Source: Bondarzewia mesenterica (Eukaryota > Basidiomycota > Agaricomycetes > Russulales > Bondarzewiaceae). From it: a stretch of DNA of 37,139 nt. Positions 1 through 10,914 of this stretch are shown piece after piece (within the stretch, counting starts at the first letter, position 1; every line of letters starts with the position of its first letter). The notes under the pieces are model-generated. The model had not been told where the DNA came from. It made no database searches and worked only from the letters and a program-made list of their open reading frames with translations. A program made the translations under genes and the position numbers. The stretch lies in contig SGPL01000183.1 of assembly GCA_004802705.1 (NCBI GenBank), positions 19,533-56,671 of the forward strand, read 5' to 3'.

Positions 1-96
1 TCANNNNTNTNACNNNNCTGNCNCGNNCNNTNTNNTANNNTNTATNANTNTNTNNANNNTATCTACTGNTANCANTNNNGCATTCCTGTTCGATAG

Positions 97-602
97 GTGG
101 TTCGATCACACTCAACTCCTCGAATCCTCTCGATGCTCCGATTATCGATCCAGCCTTCTTGTCCCACGACCTCGACGTCTANGCCATAGTGGATGCCCTG
201 CGACTTGGCATGCGGTTCCTGCAAACACCCGCATGGCGGGAGTACGTTATGGGGTCTGTCGTCGAGGGGATTTCGCTCAAAGCATCCGATGCCACGCTTG
301 AGCAGTATGCACGCAACAACGCGGCTTCGAATGCGCATCCCGTCGGCACTGCGAGCATGTCACCTTTTGGCGCATCCTATGGAGTTGTGGACCCGGACCT
401 GCGCGTCAAGGGGGTAACAGGATTGCGCGTCATCGACGCCTCTGTGCTAGTAAGTGTTCGCGTCGCAAAGAGCTGTCTCAACGACTTAGCTGATTGATGG
501 ACCCTACAGCCCTTTGTACCCAGCGCGCATACGATGGCTCCGTCATATATTTTGGCGGAGAGGGGCGCTGATTTTGTGAAGGAAGCATGGTTAAACATGT
601 AG
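97..602 (+). CDS. GMC oxidoreductase, aryl-alcohol-oxidase-like, C-terminal part (GMC1)
   Basis: Two exons (97-449 and 510-602, intron 450-509 with GTAAGT donor) encode the substrate/active-site end of a GMC flavoenzyme of the aryl-alcohol oxidase type (AA3_2), which oxidises alcohols with FAD and makes H2O2. Both catalytic histidines are visible: His in HPVGTASMSP and His in the final exon (PSAHTMAPSY), 44 residues apart as in known aryl-alcohol oxidases. The exon opens after an AG at 95-96 with a split Arg codon, the same phase-1 intron seen in the two full paralogues in this window. The N-terminal FAD part lies off the window edge or in the N-rich first 80 bases. One codon near 181 contains an N. 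The gene ends KEAWLNM and TAG. Family call is firm; substrate unknown. Confidence 0.88.
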
Positions 603-1009
603 ATTAACGTCTACAGTGTTGAATCAGTATATTCTATAATCTATTTAGTATTTCCTTTTCGTGCATCGTACTCAGAATTTAACTACGTGCATGAACGGTC
701 GTCGCTACTGTTCTCGTCCTCAGCAACAGCTGGTGCTTTCATGCGTCAAGGCACCGACATATGCATACCCTGAACGATATTTTTTTGGGGTTCGAGGTGC
801 GAGAAAGCACGGATGAGCTCCGTTAGGCAACGCTGTTGGGGGATCTCGGTGCTCGTCCGCGTCGTCGCCTTTCCGCCTTTCCTGGATCGAGATGCAATTT
901 CCGATGTTCTTCAATTAAAATGAACCACGCATCAACATTGTGACCGCCTCCAGCCGTTCCCGCAGATAGCCGGCCAGCAGCTCGATGTTTATCTGCTGAA
1001 CCTGGTAGC

Positions 1010-1205
1010 TGATTTAAGATCGATAGGCCCCTACGAACCTATCAAGGTATAGTCGGGGTGTGAATACAACGGTCACCAAGCTCGCCGTAGGCCATGGCAA
1101 AGAGATATATTGATTCGAGGGTTTTTGCTGGGCGGAACACCTCTCTTTCACATCCCGCCTGTACGTACACCGATCAATTCATTTTAGGCCTGCTGTTCTA
1201 AAGCA
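1010..1205 (+). repeat. Dispersed repeat A, copy 1
   Basis: About 190 bp that recur in inverted orientation at 7492-7675. Shared blocks include TTTAAGATCGATA, GTAGGCCATGGCAAAGAGAT, CACATCCCGCCTGTACGTAC and GATCAATTCATT, with a roughly 10-bp indel between copies. No coding capacity or terminal inverted repeats were recognised. It could be a decayed transposable element or a duplicated intergenic segment. Confidence 0.8.
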
Positions 1206-1319
1206 TCTGGAATGTCCCCGAATCTCGCAGAGAATGGTCCCGAGATCAATGTCAGCTAACCCAAATATCGAAACTTCTTTTTGACTTCTTTGGCTGTCTA
1301 TTGAGGACTGACAGGGACT

Positions 1320-1800
1320 GACTACTTTCCGAGGTCATCGCTGTCATATGTTTTGTACAAGCCTGCGTGTCGGAGGCCATGTTCAACTCCTTGAGTTTAG
1401 GTGACATACCTGTCTCGCACTAGATTGCTTCCGCCGTTATCGATCGTTTGGGTGCCCCCTGACACCCTGTGGATGTCGCATTGTATGAGTATACATACAC
1501 TAATCTGAACCGACGCTAATTCCATGGAGAATACGATGACTCGAGACGGGCTCCCCTGCGCTAACTGAAATTATAGGGTCCTTCAAAGACGGAGAGATGC
1601 GATGGCGATGGTGCGGAGAGAGCCCCAGCTCGAGGCCGAAGACAGGAACGAGAACTCGGCTTGAAACATATCTAAGCGAGGCTGGGCGAGAAACCTCTCT
1701 GGGCTATTTCTGGCTGCGAATCGCGAAGCTCGGGACCGCGCTCGCGAAGTTCATTTCATCAAAATCCATGGAACCGCAACTCCAAGCCTCCCTGTCAGGT
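1320..1800 (+). repeat. Dispersed repeat B, copy 1
   Basis: Related to the tandem copies at 23536-24131. Shared blocks, in order, include TTTCCGAG-TCATCGCTGTC, GTGCCCCCTGACACCC, GCATTGTATG-GTATACA, CTGAACCGAC-CTAATTCC and CTCGAGACGGG, followed by a GGTCCTT-AA--ACGGAGAGAT block. No open frame is conserved between copies, so this is repeat sequence rather than a gene family. Confidence 0.75.
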
Positions 1801-2287
1801 ACAAGATATCGAAATCCGATTTTGACACGATCTGTCAAATAGGCATCTTCGTAATTTGTTCTGAAATTCAATTTTGATTGCGGGTGCGTCATTAATGCCT
1901 CGCTCGCTTGTCAGGACACAAAAATTCGACGAGGACGAGATCCAGGGGACATACAGTACCACTACTAGGTCCACCCAATGCAGCCGGGCGGTTCGGTGGT
2001 TGTGCAACTTGCGAGCGGGATGGAACTGGTGTGGTGAGCATGTGGAAATAGGGTTAGATCTACAGCGCGAAATTGTGATTCGAGGGGGCCAAGGGAGCAG
2101 ACATGATGTTTGGGGTATGGTGAACATGTGGGCGTCAACAGAAAGGAGATAAAGAGTTCAAACTAGTGTCCTTCGCCAGTGTCAAATGAATATGAACTGC
2201 GGACAGGCGCATTGGTAAATTGAAGGTGGTCGCATTTCACAGCACTCTCAACAAGGAAATGAAACGGGATCTGAGCACTTTTCATGT

Positions 2288-2316
2288 ACTGTGACATTGA
2301 CAGTAAATGTCACAGT
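2288..2316. repeat. Perfect 11-bp inverted repeat (hairpin)
   Basis: ACTGTGACATT and AATGTCACAGT are perfect reverse complements around a 7-nt spacer (2299-2305). No T-tract follows it and no gene clearly ends here, so its role (protein-binding palindrome, excision footprint or chance) is open. Confidence 0.7.
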
Positions 2317-4045
2317 CCAAGCGCCTGATCTCGTTGTTCGAATAGGTTGGGACGGCCGACAGAACCTCGGACAGGCAAGCGCGGTGATGTGCCATGCTAG
2401 CCCACCTTCTGATACATCTCACGAGCCTACAACAAAACAAAACTCCAAGTGCTACGTAAGTATCTACTCTTCTCCTCCCTCTCTGGCGCCGCCCGACGCC
2501 TTCTCTTCCCGAGGTGCACCGTTCAGGCACCCCCCCCCCCCCCAAGCAGCTGACATTCCCCTCATTTCGCCTTCCAACTCATAAACTACGACACCATCCG
2601 CTTCTTCTCCGACCTTCCCCCATTGACAGTTTCACCGATTGCGTTAGCGCCCGCGCCCCTCAGTCGAGCCTACAGCTTACGAGAATCAAGCTGAAAGAAT
2701 AGAACGTACGAGAACCAGATTCTGCGGTGCTTTGCGCTGCTGCTCCAGACCGTCCCCAACCCTGAGCGCTGAGCGTCGGCGATATCGAGAGCGTGTGTTG
2801 AGAGAATATGGCCTTCCAGCCTGAAAGGCACACAAAGGAAAGGATATTTTACCACTGGATGCGGGGATCAATGCGACGGAATGACACGCAAAAAGATTGG
2901 AAGAAACCAAGCGTAAGACTTCAAAAAAAAAAGACGTAGCGATGACAAACAAGGGAAAGCGTACCAGGACCGGTGCTTCAACTCATCCACATCCTCAACG
3001 TCGCTTCCCCGTTCCGAGTGCAGCAGAGTCTATGGAAGAGAAGAGAAACTGTCATTTGATAGGATTCGTGAATGATATGAAACAGGGAGACTTGCCACGA
3101 AGGTCGAAAGCCCAAGAAGGCGGCCAACAGACAGAACTCGGAAAATGCAGCGGGCGAAAAAGTAGACCTGAATGAAAGAAGGTAACATGACAATGAGAAA
3201 GGCAATGAAAAGAGAAAGGAAAGTGACTTACATGAGTAGATTTTGAGCCTATCTCGTTGTCGACGACGGCGAGCAAAAGTCAAAGGAAAGTTCAATTTGT
3301 TTGCTTTTTGTTTGCTCGCTGCTCCGATTGGCTGGGAGCGTCGAAGATCCGCAACGGGCCATCTCAGCATCGACCAAGATGCGCATTGGACTCTATTGGA
3401 CTGCTCCGACTGTGAGCACTCAATTTTACGCCTTCGGACGCAACGGAATAAAATCAGAATGATGTAGAGTACACAAGACAAGTTGGCATATATTAGAGTA
3501 TCTTCTACTGATCATGGAACAGACGATTCTCCCCTCTCCACGTCTACATCACCAATGCCCAATTCTTTCCCCTCCCTAGGCCTCATGTATTAGTCTTGGT
3601 AGTAGGTTAATAAATTCAGATTGTTTTTTTATATAATAATAATAAAAGATCCCCGAACAGCAATGACCGAACTATCCGCAACATTCGACGTCACTATCCA
3701 TCGCACCATAACCGATGAAGTCGAACGCGCAGCCACATTACGATCTATGTAGTGTCCTCTTCACAGCCTCTTCACGTTAATGTGAATACGCCAATGTTGC
3801 ATGCCTCCAACTTGTCCGCCCATGACCACCTGGTGCCAGAGCGTCGACATCCGTGCTTTCAAAATGGCACTGATATTTGGGTACGCAAAGCGATATATAC
3901 ACAAATGCCAGTGCAGATTGCTGTCCATTATATTTGCAGAGTCATGAGCATCTCGACGTCGACGTCGCCATGAGACGAGCGACTTGCCAGTTGCTTCACG
4001 CCCCTCCGAGACACCAGCCGTAACCAGTGCTGGCAACACAACAAA

Positions 4046-6388
4046 TCAATGTCCAGCGGAGTACGAGGACTTGATGATGTCCGCCGCCCTCTCGGCCACA
4101 ACGTATACGGGCACCTGTGTATGCACTGCCGGGATAAACGGCTATGGCCAAGAAGCGTCAGCAATCGGCATATATAGATGTCGCCAAGTTGAGCCAACTT
4201 ACAAACACCGACGCGTCAACGACGCGCAGGCCATCCAGACCCTTGACACGAAGGTCAGGGTCAACGACTCCCCAGCTGGCACCGTAAGGTGACATTGCGG
4301 CGGTGCCCGTCATGCGCCACCCGGCGGTCACCCCTGCACGAAGAAATGAATCCAGCGCTGTCGCGTTTACGCCACCATCGGCGTTGAAGACTTCTTGCAG
4401 ACCGGCAGCTGGCTCGAGCACGTATCCGTCCCAGGCAGACGCCGACAGAAAACGAGATGCCATGAGTACTCCTTGTCCCAATGCGAACAGATCGAACGGG
4501 GAGGTGAAGATAGCAAGGTCAATGACGGGAGCGCCTGAGGGATCTGTGGCATTGAGGGTGACAGTGCCGCCTGTTTCCAAAAACCCATTAGCCGAGTGAC
4601 ACCACAATCAGTTGAGGGAGACTTACGAGAGTGCGGTGTAAATATGAAGTCTTCCATGCTGATATAGTTTCCGTTCCCAAGGCCACCTTCCTGCAAAGTA
4701 CATCATGATCAGCGTATGGAATTAGTTCAACGGAGAGGCGAAGGCATACTACGACGATGAGCCCGATGTGAGGAGACGTCGGTCCAGACGAGAGATCTCC
4801 GTATTTCGCAAGCATTTGCTGTACATCTGGATCCGTCTCGTTCAGGCGTAAGTTGAAGATGTGGTTGCTCACGCCATTGGCGTAAGGACCAGTGCGACTG
4901 GTGTTCCACTGTAACAAGGCCTCTTCTGCGGCTGTAGCGTTAAGTCTGAGTTGGTCGTACAACGTGTCCGTCGAATTGACGTTCCACGTGAGAATGACCG
5001 TGTTGTAGTCAGTCAAGTTCTTCCCTACGTCGGGAATATGGGCGAGGGGAGCAATACCCAGACTCGAGAGCGTCTCGGTGTCGCCAATACCCGAGTTCAG
5101 TAGGAGTTGCGGAGTACCGAAAGTACCAGCAGCCACGATCACTTCACGGGACGCAGTTGTATGGACGATGTCATCTAAAGCGACCGTTAGTTTTGGTATT
5201 TCGCTGTGGACGGAAACGCACTGCTGCTGTTTGAGTGACTGAATTCAACCGCATCCACGGGACCGCCAGACACTGTTTGGACAACGCGCCGAGCAGTTGC
5301 CTGAAGCAGGACATGCAAGTTGGGCCGCGCTAGATATTTGTCCGCAAGATAAGAGGTCGCTGCGCTATCACGAGTCCCATTTCGGATGGTATACTGAAAC
5401 CAACCTGGAAACGTAAGTGAGTAATGGTTGTGAAAATGAAGGTCATGGGCTTACCAACGCCAAGGGGAAACCCGCTATTGTAGTCCAGGACGAAGGAGAA
5501 ATCTCCGCCGAGTTCGTCGGACGCGGCCGTAACGAGAGGATCGATTTCGTAGGAGTAATTGGGCAGGCTCACGCCGATGATCCCGTCCTTTCCATGAATG
5601 CGAGGGTCATATTGGCCGGTTGTGTTATGTCCATCGGCGGAGGGAACCAGGATTTCGTTCTACAGCATGGTTTAAACACCGTCGTAGTTAAGTTAAAGAA
5701 GCGTAGGTCCTCATACCTTCTTGAAGTAGGGAAAAATTTGGTCCCAAGACCATCCAGAATCTTCGGTTACGCTTGCCAATCGGTCCCAGTCAGCAGCCGG
5801 CCCACGCGAGTAGTACATGCCATCTGCAGCGCGATGAGAACCAGTGCTGCGTACCTCCAAAGACAACACTTACTAATGGCACTAGAGCCTCCAAGAACAC
5901 GGCCTCTAGGGTAGTCCAGAATCCGACCATTAATCTCTGATTGTCTAGTGACTACAGTCAGGGTATCAGACAATAATGATGAAGCAAAACGGGCTCACGC
6001 GATGGTCGACGAGTTCCAAACCCATGCGGGATCGTGGGGGCCGTAGAGATTATAGAAGGGAACCTCGAGTTCGAGGACACCACGGCCCCTAAATAATCCG
6101 TTAACGCGGGATGACCTTTGACGAACGCGCCGCTTACGACGGGCCTGCTTCCAGCACCAAGACTTGCACTTTGGGATCCTCCGTCAGCCGGTTAGCGAGC
6201 ACGCTGCCAGCAGTTCCACCTTTTATAGCGTCAGCGACATCTCGCGGGTCTCGGACGACATTCGACATACCACCAACAATTATATAGTCATATGCTCGCG
6301 AAGGCAGTTCATTCAGGTCTTTGTGCAAGAGCGCGCTGCAAGAAATAGCCACGGAAAAGAGCGTCGCAAGACGAGTTTTGAGAGCCAT
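4046..6388 (-). CDS. GMC oxidoreductase, aryl-alcohol-oxidase-like, with catalytic His replaced by Arg (GMC2)
   Basis: Eleven exons (first 6388-6271, last 4141-4046; lengths 118, 82, 90, 71, 107, 205, 183, 425, 64, 368, 96) give 602 residues. Residues 1-20 form a signal peptide (MALKTRLATLFSVAISCSA), implying secretion. The FAD dinucleotide motif is VGGGTAG just before residue 50; the GMC signatures are RGRVLGGSSAINGM and GTFGTPQLLLNSGIG. The C-terminal active site has the second histidine (VHTQVPVY, about 578), but the residue 44 before it, the catalytic base (His502 of Pleurotus aryl-alcohol oxidase), is Arg (WRMTGTAAM, about 534). No stops or frameshifts are seen, so the protein should be made, but ordinary alcohol oxidation is doubtful. 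Exon lengths match GMC3 almost exactly, so the two are paralogues. A TTAAAA element lies about 45 bp upstream of the ATG. It points toward GMC1 (convergent). Confidence 0.92.
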
Positions 6389-8432
6389 GGCCAGCTTACA
6401 CGAGACAAAAGCGGGACACTGCTTTTAATCCCTGGGTGAAGGCAGCGCGCACTGTATTGAACAGGCACTATCATGAGCCCGGCTAAGTATCAGAGTCCCT
6501 CATCGACGATCAACAAACTCTTGTGGATGGTCATGGTCGGCAGGCCGTTTCGAAACGATCCATCAATTCATTGGTAATCGAAATTTAGTGATGCCGGGAG
6601 GTGAAGATAAATCGAGCTGATTTCCAACTCACCCATCCGGCAGCTCGAGGTGCCTCTTCGTGAGCGCGGTCCGGGCCGAGGGACCCTTCGATTGGTATAA
6701 TTAGATCCAGGCACACATTACTCGGACATGTCCGGATGTCGCATTGGAGATACGTCGAAACCAGAAGACGCAGGGAGACGCTCACTTCCCTCTCTGGAAA
6801 TGCACTTGAATGCGAAAAGAGATGCCCGCCCGGCACCGAGTCCATCAGAAAATGAGTTGACCAGCGCCGCACGCAATTGGGATGAACTATCAACAAGCTC
6901 TTCTCCGTAAAGCCTGTAGGAGGCGTAATTGTTGGAATTGGGGTGCGGGTGCAAGATTGAGCCGGTTGCTGCGGGATAGGCATGAGACCGATGAGACACG
7001 AGCGTGAGGAGCCTGAAAATCTGGGGAGAAGCGAAGATCAGTAGTATAGACTCCAATGTAGAGACACGCTGTACTCAACGGGGATATGGCTGTCCACACG
7101 CGCACATGCTCTGAGTGATCTTCACCAATGTATCTCCACTTGCACATTGAAATGCGTTCGAGAACGCCCTGGCTCGATTTTTTGAACCTCACACTTCGTC
7201 AGGACTGCCCCAGCCAAGCAACTCGACTCCACAATTGACGGAATTCCAAGACCTCAGGTCTTGAACACATAACACCCTGACCAGAAGGGGATCGTTGCGC
7301 AGTTATAAGGGACATCGACCGTAATATGATGTGCAGAGTTCTATGCACATGCGGAAAGGTATGCGAAATAGACACAGTCTCCGGGTCGAAAGAAGCAGGG
7401 AGGGGCACGAGTCTGCGATGTACATGGCATTGAAATTTGATGGCGGAAAGTCGACCCTAGCAATGAATTGAAGGCACGACGAGCGCCTACAGCTGCTTTA
7501 AGAACCAAAGGTTTGAATGAATTGATCAGTGTACGTACAGGCGGGATGTGAATAGAAATGTTCTGCCCAGCTAAGAACTGGAGGCAATATATCTCTTTGC
7601 CATGGCCTACAGCGAACTTGGCGACACCACGCCTACACCTTGATAAATTCGTTAGGGCGTATCGATCTTAAATAACCTGTAATAGTCAGGGGAATAGAGC
7701 CCAGAGGTTTCATGCCAAGGAGGACAAATAACCGAGGAATTAAGGAAAATGCAGAAGGCATGGGAGATGCGGCGGGATGAGGACCGGGCCGGCGGGCCGG
7801 GAGCCGCCGTGCATCCACGTGACAGCACAACATCTCGACCGATCTGCCAAATACACTCCGTTATCCGTTTGATGAATCAAACTTTATGTGCCTGGATCTC
7901 AACTCCCGGCAGCGCAATCGGGCGCGGGGTAAAACGCAGATAAGGTGTACGATTTTTTGGCAACGCGCTACACAACGATAAACGGGCTTGTGGCGTCGTC
8001 ACTGCAAATACCTTGGCCTTCTGAAAATTCCAGGCATCTCCTTTCGTCAACTGCTGGGAATCACGCCAGTGCGTGAGCCGATGGACTCGGCAATAGAATG
8101 GAGAAACAGGGGCCAAGAAACAGGATGCAAAAATCAGCAAATAACAACGGACCCGGGCTACTGACCAATGCATACTGGATATCGAGAGTACTCACCATGC
8201 CTGGGGTCGCTCAGATTTGATGAACCGATACATAGGAATGAACACATTGTTCAGAAAGAGGTACATGCCGTCTTACGCGGAGCTTCCTCGAAACTTCCTT
8301 ATCTTGAACTGGGACTACTTGATATTATTCCTTGCGATATGGCCGGGGTCCTGACGGAGGAGCCCACGAACAAAAGCGAATTTTATTGCGCTCGCCCGGC
8401 ATTCACCAAGCGCTGTCATCCCTACCAGGATC
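6389..8432. other. Gene-poor stretch between divergent GMC2 and P450-1
   Basis: Two kilobases between the 5' ends of GMC2 and P450-1. It must carry both promoters. I found only the second arm of inverted repeat A (7492-7675) and a GC-rich stretch near 7786-7812. Short ORFs on both strands have no domain or consistent splice structure. Confidence 0.5.
7492..7675 (-). repeat. Dispersed repeat A, copy 2 (inverted)
   Basis: Reverse complement of the 1010-1205 copy, sharing several 12-20 bp exact blocks, including GTAGGCCATGGCAAAGAGAT and CACATCCCGCCTGTACGTAC. The two arms bracket GMC2, so they could have supported inversion of that gene. Confidence 0.8.
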
Positions 8433-10632
8433 ATGACGTTTGCTAATGTCCTTGCTCGTGTTCATCTGGATGGAACCGATTTCCCCCTCGCGATACCTGC
8501 GGTCGCTCTGACATGCCTGGTTTTGCTCGGATTCATTCATCGCCGCCGTCGATCAGAGCAGGACTTGAAGCTCCCTCCCGGCCCTCCAGGATATCCTTTC
8601 ATCGGGAATCTGCTTCAAGTGGCCAAAGCAGAGCGTCCACATCTGCTCTTCCCAGAATGGAGCCGGGAGTATGGTGAGCTGCAAAAGTAGCGTGTTTCGA
8701 CACGAGGGCTTACTGACGGACGTTTTCACCAGGGAACATGGTTCAATTCTCTGTCTTTGGCTTCCAAAGCATCCTTGTCAACAAGCTTTCAATCGCCAAT
8801 GACCTTCTCGAGAAACGGGGCGCCATCTATTCCGACCGCCCCAACATGGTTCTTGAGAACGAGCTGTAAGATATGCCACCCATGCCTCTATGGAATGGAT
8901 TCCATGACCGTTTTCCTTACTTTTAGACTAGGATGGGACGCGGCTATGCCCACAATGCGATATGGAGCACAGTTTCGGAAACACAGACGGCTTTCTCAGA
9001 CGCTGTTGAACCCCAACGCGGCCCGTGGCTATACGCGCATGCACGAAGAACTCGCCGCTCGTTTGCTTTCTTCGCTGGTTGCACAGCCGGGAAAGTTCCA
9101 TGAACATATTCTCATGCAAGTTATTCACTCGATTTTCTTATTGAAGGCGGCTGATTCTCCTCACGCTTCATAGCTACGCCACCTCGACAATTTTCAGACT
9201 GACGTACGATTTGGATATCACGTCCGACAACCATTATCTAGTCCGCTTGGGTGAGTGGTATCCATTCCTGGACGATTCACGTGTTCTGATGCTTGAGTGT
9301 GCAGCAAATGATGCCGTAAAGAAGTCGGCAGAGGCGTACCAAGCCTCGGGTGCCCTTGTGGACGTGTTCCCCTCTTTGAAGTGCGTGATGTTTCGTCTTT
9401 GCATCTACCATATATTTATGGGCGCTCTCGTAGGTGGTTTTATACGACTTACCCTGATAAGGCCCCATTCTCCGGCTTCAAGAAGGTGGTGGCTGATATC
9501 CGTCGGGAAGTAGTCAAGGCGAACGGGATCCCCTACGACATGGCGAAAGAGAAGATTGTGAGTATCACCGCTACTGTCGCGTTTTTGCTACACACTCACA
9601 TGACAAAGAGGGATGGCACCGCTCGGCCATCTCTCGTCAATACTGCCATCAATAATTGGGGTGGGATCGAAGGTATCTCTGCCGAGGATGAAGGAGAAAT
9701 TCGCGGTCTGGCTGGCATCCTATATGGAGGTGAGTACAACTTACTGTCCCGCACTGACTGTGATGTCCTTATTCGAACCGTCGTCGTCCCCAAACAGCCG
9801 GACAAGAAACGGTTAGTTGCCGCAATTCAATCTCAGGCGTATTTCCATTCACACAGCCATCCACTAGACGATGGCGACTTTGAACTCGTTCGTCCTGGCC
9901 ATGGTCCGCAACCCCGCAGTGCAGCGCAAGGCGCAAGCGGAGATCGACGCCGTTGTTCCTCGCGACCGGCTCCCAAACCTCGACGATCGACCTCAAATTC
10001 CTTACCTCGAGGCCTTTGTCAAGGAACTCTATAGGCAAGTCTCTCAACTGTACAATGCTGCTGCTGTCGCCGGACTGACTCACTACTTCAGATGGGCATC
10101 TCCACTTGTGATCGCGATTCCGCATGTCGTTACGCAGGACGACTTCTACGATGGCTATTTCATTCCTAAGGGAACCAGTGTCATCGCGAGCATATAGTGA
10201 GTTGACTGCCACCATCCGTTTGACGGCAGCTCATGCTGATATTGTGTACAAGCGATATGCTCAATGCGTGCCCCCGTCCTGCGGAATTTCTGCCGGGTCG
10301 TTTCATCGATGGTACCGATCTCGGGGACGTTCCGGAAGACCCGCGTGACGTTGTGTTCGGGTTCGGGAGACGACGCTGCCCCGGTCTGCACGTTGCCGAC
10401 AACTCCATATGGAACGCGGTCGCTCAGATGCTCGCATCCTTTGAGTTTCTTCCTGAAATCGTCGACGGAAAGGAATGCCTTCCGCCTCTGAAGTTTGGCA
10501 AAGAGATGGCCAGGTACGAGAGTCTGAGATATTGACGGGACCGACGACTGACTTGAATACCACAGACACCCTGAGCCATTCCGATGCCGCATCCAACCCA
10601 GGGAAGGGCGCCAGCGTCACGTCGTCGTCTAA
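8433..10632 (+). CDS. Cytochrome P450 monooxygenase (P450-1)
   Basis: Twelve exons sum to 524 codons: 8433-8673, 8733-8865, 8927-9115, 9174-9250, 9305-9380, 9434-9557, 9609-9729, 9798-9811, 9868-10034, 10092-10196, 10253-10513, 10566-10632. An N-terminal membrane anchor (about residues 19-37) and the proline hinge LPPGPPGYPFIGN indicate an ER-bound microsomal P450. The oxygen-activation motif AGQETT is at 321-326, ExxR is Glu378-Arg381, and the heme loop FGFGRRRCPG has Cys458. The PERF motif reads PGRF, a Glu-to-Gly change. Two introns start with GC (at 9116 and 10035, both GCAAGT); with GT donors the frame breaks. Exon 8 is a 14-nt microexon coding the I-helix motif, as in P450-2. It resembles multifunctional agaricomycete clans that hydroxylate terpenoids or aromatics; the substrate cannot be told. 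Confidence 0.92.
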
Positions 10633-10914
10633 GCCGGGCAGCATGGATTGTCGAGCTATACTCGGTCTGCCTTCGAGAGACACTGATGGACTGTGGGTTG
10701 ACAGTTTGTAAGAGCTTAGAATATAGACATGGATTGAATATAAGCATGTACCACAGTGCCAAGTACCAAACAGAGCGGGATTTACACATTTTTCCAGCAG
10801 AGTAAAAGCAATTTACGCATATACATACAAGTTCAGACATCGTGTCTCTATAGCCCAGATAAAACAAGAAATGGTAAAAAAGAGAGCTCACCGGCGTAGA
10901 GGCCGACGCTTGCA

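Larger units (their letters stand above)
603..4045. other. Gene-poor stretch with repeat debris
   Basis: I see no convincing gene in these 3.4 kb. It holds one arm of an inverted dispersed repeat (about 1010-1205), one copy of a second dispersed repeat (about 1320-1800), an 11-bp-arm hairpin (2288-2316), a C14 homopolymer (2530-2543) and an AT-rich microsatellite-like stretch near 3629-3648. On the minus strand around 3480-2900 there are intron-like GTAAGT...TTCAG segments and a CCAAT box, suggesting a spliced transcript or promoter, but no frame holds together as a protein. Confidence 0.5.

Noticed and set aside
2978..3481. 167-codon minus-strand ORF with hydrophobic Ser/Phe-rich middle
   Set aside because: The middle is pyrimidine-rich intron-like sequence between a GTAAGT donor and a TTCAG acceptor. 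No domain, and joining the flanking exons gives no convincing protein.
5417..5914. 165-codon plus-strand ORF
   Set aside because: Antisense shadow of GMC2 exons 4-6; the minus strand carries the GMC motifs.
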